Part shown: piece after piece, positions 61,124 to 64,000 of the stretch
Layout: each line of letters starts with the position of its first letter
How positions within the stretch are numbered: the stretch's first letter is position 1
Assembly (NCBI GenBank): GCA_964485405.1
Contig: CAZAJG010000002.1
Span: 91,828 to 155,827 of the forward strand
Length of the DNA stretch: 64,000 bases
Reading direction: 5' to 3'
Origin: CAKZNE01 sp964485405
Lineage (GTDB): Bacteria > Bacteroidota > Bacteroidia > Flavobacteriales > Schleiferiaceae
Program-made: the position numbers and the translations under genes
The notes under the pieces: generated by a model
What the model was told of the DNA's origin: nothing
Database searches by the model: none
What the model saw: only the letters and a program-made list of their open reading frames with translations

Positions 61124-61231
61124 AAAGAAAGAAGGGGTTCTGCCGCTGCAGAACCCCTTCAAGATTACTAACCAAATAACACCTAATAGAAATTTCGGAG
61201 TCGTTTTTAGGTAAATTGTCGCTAATACCTA
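61124..61231 (-). ncRNA. Candidate small RNA, minus strand (promoter to terminator unit)
   Basis: A near-ideal -33/-7 pair (TTTG then TATATTTG, minus strand) predicts transcription starting near 61231. About 70 bases later comes a 12-bp hairpin GAAGGGGTTCTG / CAGAACCCCTTC (61131-61160) followed by TTTCTTTTAT. There is no ATG in the predicted transcript. It could be a free sRNA of about 105 bases, or a leader with an attenuator for the nitrilase gene directly downstream. No known RNA family is recognised. Confidence 0.35.
61131..61160 (-). terminator. Strong hairpin upstream of the nitrilase gene
   Basis: Twelve-bp perfect stem with loop CCGCTG (plus-strand reading). The minus-strand tail TTTCTTTTAT is T-rich but interrupted by C. 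It acts as terminator or attenuator for a transcript from the promoter at 61237-61268. Confidence 0.6.
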
Positions 61232-61236
61232 AGCCA

Positions 61237-61268
61237 CAAATATAAGGCAAGTTTATTATTTGGACAAA
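61237..61268 (-). promoter_or_regulatory. Promoter in the nitrilase-sdhB interval, minus strand
   Basis: On the minus strand TTTG (61268-61265) is followed after 20 bases by TATATTTG (61244-61237), close to the Bacteroidota consensus TTTG-N19-TAnnTTTG. Confidence 0.55.
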
Positions 61269-61394
61269 CGTTTTTGTACCGTTCGTCTGAAAAAATCCGA
61301 ACTTAAACCGCTAACCGTCTTAAAACCTGTTTGTTTAGCAAATTAACCCTGAGCTAAAAGTTAAACGAATTGTAAAAAAGGTTATATTTGACTT

Positions 61395-61468
61395 GAAGAG
61401 CTTGTAGAAGTTTTTTCATTTTTATGTTTTAGTTTTCGTTGGGCCGTCTTGTTTAGACGGCCTTTTTT
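61395..61468 (+). ncRNA. Candidate small RNA, plus strand
   Basis: TATATTTG at 61383-61390, with TTA 19 bases upstream in place of TTG, predicts a start near 61396. The transcript would be about 73 bases, U-rich and without an open reading frame longer than two codons. It ends in a textbook terminator, GGCCGTCT-TGTTT-AGACGGCC followed by T6 (61442-61468). The terminator is certain and the transcript is inference: nothing else upstream on this strand needs this terminator. Confidence 0.35.
61442..61468 (+). terminator. Rho-independent terminator in the interval, no upstream gene
   Basis: Eight-bp GC-rich stem GGCCGTCT / AGACGGCC, five-base loop, then six T. The nearest plus-strand gene ends more than 1 kb upstream, beyond a minus-strand gene. 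Confidence 0.88.
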
Positions 61469-61600
61469 ATTTAGAATGCGTGCATAATTGTTGCGTGTTC
61501 GAAAAAAATTTCTATCTTAGAACCTCTTAACGAGGGTTCTTCATTTTTAGGGAAATAGGGTTAGTAATCTACAAATTCCAAGTTCCTTGTTAGGAAATAA

Positions 61601-61631
61601 AAACGGACGCCAATGGCGTCCGTTTGATTTT
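61601..61631. terminator. Bidirectional terminator after sdhB
   Basis: A perfect 11-bp stem AAACGGACGCC / GGCGTCCGTTT with loop AAT, flanked by A/T runs on both sides. It ends the minus-strand sdh operon 20 bases after the sdhB stop and could also stop plus-strand transcripts from the interval. Confidence 0.92.
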
Positions 61632-61650
61632 TATACCTATCGTATTCCAA

Positions 61651-62400
61651 TTATTTTTTGGCGATGGATGCACCTAAGTACTCCCTATTCATTCTCGCAA
61701 TGTTTTCTAACGAAATTCCTTTAGGACACTCCACTTCACAAGCTCCGGTATTGGTACAGTTACCAAATCCTTCCTCGTCCATCTGACCCACCATATTTAA
61801 TACACGATCTTTTGCCTCTACCTGGCCTTGAGGTAATAAAGCAAACTGCGAAACCTTAGCAGACACAAACAACATGGCTGAGGAGTTTTTACAAGAAGCT
61901 ACACAAGCTCCACAACCAATACAAGTTGCCGCATCAAAAGCGGAATCCGCATTTGCCTTCTCTATAGGAAGCGAATTTGCATCTTGAGTGTTTCCAGATG
62001 TATTTACAGATATATACCCTCCAGCGTGCTGAATTCTATCAAAAGAAGAGCGATCTACTACTAAATCCTTAATTACAGGAAATGCATTTGCTCTAAATGG
62101 CTCTATATATATAGTATCTCCATCTTTAAACTTACGCATGTGCAACTGACAGGTTGTAATTAGCCTATCTGGGCCATGTGCTTCTCCATTAATATATAAG
62201 GAGCAAGAGCCACATATACCCTCTCTGCAATCATGATCAAAAGCCACAGGCTCTTCACCCTTAGCAATAAGCTCATTGTTCAAAACATCTAACATTTCTA
62301 AAAAGGACATATCGCCATCTATACCAGAGATAGGATAATCGACCATTTTACCTTTGTCGTTAGCGTTTTTTTGTCGCCAAATTTTAAGTGTAAGATTCAT
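61651..62400 (-). CDS. sdhB: Succinate dehydrogenase / fumarate reductase iron-sulfur subunit
   Basis: Passes electrons from the flavoprotein to the quinone site of complex II. The 249-residue protein has the N-terminal plant-type [2Fe-2S] ligands (DCREGICGSCSLYINGEAHG with the fourth cysteine in TTCQLH). The C-terminal dicluster domain holds [4Fe-4S] and [3Fe-4S] motifs (CIGCGACVASCKNS and CTNTGACEVECPKGI). It belongs to the Bacteroidota/epsilon B-type group with cytochrome b subunits encoded upstream, outside the window. It is 8 bases downstream of sdhA. Confidence 0.97.
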   Translation of the reverse strand: MNLTLKIWRQKNANDKGKMVDYPISGIDGDMSFLEMLDVLNNELIAKGEEPVAFDHDCREGICGSCSLYINGEAHGPDRLITTCQLHMRKFKDGDTIYIEPFRANAFPVIKDLVVDRSSFDRIQHAGGYISVNTSGNTQDANSLPIEKANADSAFDAATCIGCGACVASCKNSSAMLFVSAKVSQFALLPQGQVEAKDRVLNMVGQMDEEGFGNCTNTGACEVECPKGISLENIARMNREYLGASIAKK

Positions 62401-62408
62401 GCTCCTTA

Positions 62409-64000
62409 TTATTTATAACTTCTTGTTTTCAATTCAATATTCTCGTAGGTCAACTCCTCCTTGTGCAACTCTGCCTCACCCGGGTCGCCTTTGTGTGCCC
62501 ACGCAGCCACATAAGTAAAGTTTTCATCATCACGCATAGCTTCTCCTTCTTCACTCTGAGACTCTTCACGGAAATGACCTCCACAAGATTCTGTTCTATG
62601 TAAAGCATCTTTAGCGAATAACTCGCCTAACTCTAGAAAATCGGCTACACGACCTGCCTTCGCCAATTCTTCGTTAAACTCATTCATATCGCCTGGTACT
62701 CTTACATCCTTCCAAAATTCATCTCTAATCTGACGAATTTCGGCTATCGCTTCATTTAAGCCTTCTGCATTTCTAGCCATACCCACTTTATCCCACATTA
62801 CTTTTCCTAAGCGTTTGTGGAAGTGGTCAACAGGTTTGGATCCTTTGTTGTTTACAAAGAACTCAATACGCTCTCTAACCGCTTTTTCCGCTTCATCAAA
62901 CTCAGCCGTTTCCGAAGAAATAGGGCCTGTTCTGATATCCTGTGAAAGATAATCACCAATAGTATAAGGAAGCACAAAATAGCCATCTGCCAAACCTTGC
63001 ATCAATGCTGATGCTCCTAAACGGTTTGCGCCATGATCGGAGAAGTTAGCTTCGCCAATGGCATATAAACCAGGTACGGTAGTCATTAAGTTATAATCCA
63101 CCCAGATTCCTCCCATAGTATAGTGTACCGCAGGGTAAATCATCATTGGCGTTTCGTATGGATTTTCGTCTACAATCTTTTCATACATCTGGAAAAGGTT
63201 TCCATATTTGGTCTTAACCACCTCTTTACCCAGTTTAATCACTGTGGCCTTATCATTCTCATTCAAGCCTTTAACATGTGCTTCTTCTTTACCATAGCGT
63301 TCTATTGCTGATGCAAAATCAAGATAAACCGCTTCTCCAGTCTTATTAACCCCATAACCGGCATCGCAACGTTCTTTTGCTGCGCGGGATGCTACATCAC
63401 GTGGAACTAAGTTCCCGAAAGCTGGATATCTTCTTTCTAAATAATAGTCTCTGTTTTCTTCGGCTATCTGAGTTGGTTTAAGCTTTCCTTCTCGGATCGC
63501 CTTAACGTCTTCTATATTCTTCGGCACCCAAATCCTACCATCATTTCTCAAAGATTCTGACATTAAAGTCAGCTTAGATTGATGGTCTCCTGAAACCGGA
63601 ATACATGTTGGGTGAATTTGAGTATAGCATGGGTTCGCAAAATAAGCACCGCGCTTGTGTGCTTTCCAAGCTGCTGTTACATTACTTCCCATTGCATTGG
63701 TAGACAAATAAAATACATTTCCGTATCCACCAGAAGCAATAACTACAGCATGTGCAGAGTGACGTTCAATTTTACCATCCACTAGGTTTCTGGTAATAAT
63801 CCCTCTTGCTTTTCCATCCACTTTAACTACATCCATCATTTCATGACGGTTGTACATTTTAATCTTACCTCTTCCAATTTGGCGATTCATAGCGGAATAT
63901 GCTCCTAAAAGAAGCTGCTGTCCGGTTTGACCTTTCGCATAGAAGGTACGAGACACTAATACTCCACCAAAAGAACGGTTATCCAACAAACCACCATAAT
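62409..64000 (-). CDS. sdhA: Succinate dehydrogenase flavoprotein subunit, N-terminus outside window
   Basis: The frame stays open to the window edge, so about 530 C-terminal residues are present and the N-terminal FAD-binding GxGxxG is missing. The visible part includes the flavin/substrate region LLDNRSFGGVLVSRTFYAKGQTGQQLL, VIASGGYGNVFYLSTNAMGSN, QIHPTCIPVSGDHQ, the capping domain RRYPAFGNLVPRDVASRAAKE, HYTMGGIWVD and GEANFSDHGANRLGASALMQGLADGYFV. It ends in the helical C-terminal domain. It oxidises succinate to fumarate. sdhB follows after 8 bases. Confidence 0.97.
   Translation of the reverse strand, partial: YGGLLDNRSFGGVLVSRTFYAKGQTGQQLLLGAYSAMNRQIGRGKIKMYNRHEMMDVVKVDGKARGIITRNLVDGKIERHSAHAVVIASGGYGNVFYLSTNAMGSNVTAAWKAHKRGAYFANPCYTQIHPTCIPVSGDHQSKLTLMSESLRNDGRIWVPKNIEDVKAIREGKLKPTQIAEENRDYYLERRYPAFGNLVPRDVASRAAKERCDAGYGVNKTGEAVYLDFASAIERYGKEEAHVKGLNENDKATVIKLGKEVVKTKYGNLFQMYEKIVDENPYETPMMIYPAVHYTMGGIWVDYNLMTTVPGLYAIGEANFSDHGANRLGASALMQGLADGYFVLPYTIGDYLSQDIRTGPISSETAEFDEAEKAVRERIEFFVNNKGSKPVDHFHKRLGKVMWDKVGMARNAEGLNEAIAEIRQIRDEFWKDVRVPGDMNEFNEELAKAGRVADFLELGELFAKDALHRTESCGGHFREESQSEEGEAMRDDENFTYVAAWAHKGDPGEAELHKEELTYENIELKTRSYK

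Larger units (their letters stand above)
61103..61650. other. 548-base gene-free interval with promoters and terminators
   Basis: No convincing coding sequence on either strand. It holds a minus-strand promoter (61237-61268) facing a strong hairpin (61131-61160), and a plus-strand TATATTTG element (61383-61390) facing a terminator (61442-61468). A weaker plus-strand TTG-N19-TATCTTAG (61491-61520) is followed by the bidirectional terminator at 61601-61625. This organisation suggests small untranslated transcripts; see separate entries. Confidence 0.7.

Noticed and set aside
61041..61250. 69-codon minus-strand frame over the nitrilase start and upstream hairpin
   Set aside because: It overlaps the real nitrilase N-terminus in another frame and translates through a terminator hairpin.

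Overview
The window is ordinary chromosomal DNA from a member of the Bacteroidota, most likely a marine Flavobacteriales lineage (Cryomorphaceae/Schleiferiaceae-like). This rests on: a fused MurF-alanine racemase; type IX secretion (T9SS) C-terminal sorting domains; LruC, DUF4270 and DUF4271 proteins; a thymidine kinase and a DnaG without the usual zinc ligands; TAnnTTTG-type -7 promoter elements; A-rich leaders without Shine-Dalgarno sequences; and several TTG starts. The DNA is AT-rich and densely coded on both strands. I see no prophage, insertion sequence, CRISPR array or rRNA. One tRNA gene (Leu, CAA) is present. Layout: 1-3.5 kb holds the end of a LOG-family gene, murF-alr and tdk. 3.6-11.7 kb is a plus-strand block: a hypothetical gene, queA, rlmN, a polyprenyl diphosphate synthase, an MscS channel, dnaG and an O-antigen-ligase-like membrane protein. 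11.7-16.2 kb is minus-strand: S41 peptidase, rnpA, hemD, DUF4271, and a T9SS cargo with a cytochrome-like CX4CH motif. 16.3-18 kb holds gcdH and apt. 18-22.6 kb holds two tandem LruC lipoprotein paralogues. 22.8-27.9 kb is the most accessory-looking part: DUF962, an M20 peptidase, a small secreted protein, an HTH protein, two tiny single-TM proteins and two hypotheticals. 28-32.4 kb holds nrdA, nrdB and a DUF3109 gene. 32.6-36.7 kb holds glyS, a His-rich small lipoprotein, a second S41 peptidase, dCMP deaminase and tRNA-Leu. 36.9-39 kb holds prs, rplY and pth. 39-43.1 kb is a minus operon of a half-length starch-synthase-like protein, DUF4270 and glmS. 43.2-46.8 kb is panC, panD, a YbhN-like gene and radA; radA contains a 10-N assembly gap. 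46.8-48.6 kb holds an OmpA-like coiled-coil protein and xth. 48.7-52.9 kb holds a large outer-membrane-type protein and comF. 53-58.6 kb is one giant T9SS multidomain secreted protein. 58.7-61.1 kb holds an Ig-like lipoprotein and a nitrilase. 61.1-61.65 kb is a gene-free interval rich in promoter-like elements and terminators. 61.65-64 kb holds sdhB and the 3' part of sdhA. How the genes work together: most are housekeeping, covering nucleotide supply (tdk, nrdAB, dCMP deaminase, apt, prs), wall precursors (murF-alr, glmS), translation and tRNA modification, CoA precursors (panCD), replication and repair (dnaG, radA, xth) and respiration (sdhAB). The lineage-specific part is the cell envelope: T9SS cargo, LruC and DUF4270 lipoproteins, an OmpA-like protein and a large barrel-like protein. 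I found no clear undescribed multi-gene system. The best leads are the putative small-RNA interval at 61.1-61.65 kb, the two microproteins at 26.5-26.9 kb, the zinc-less DnaG ribbon and the glycosyltransferase half-protein linked to glmS.
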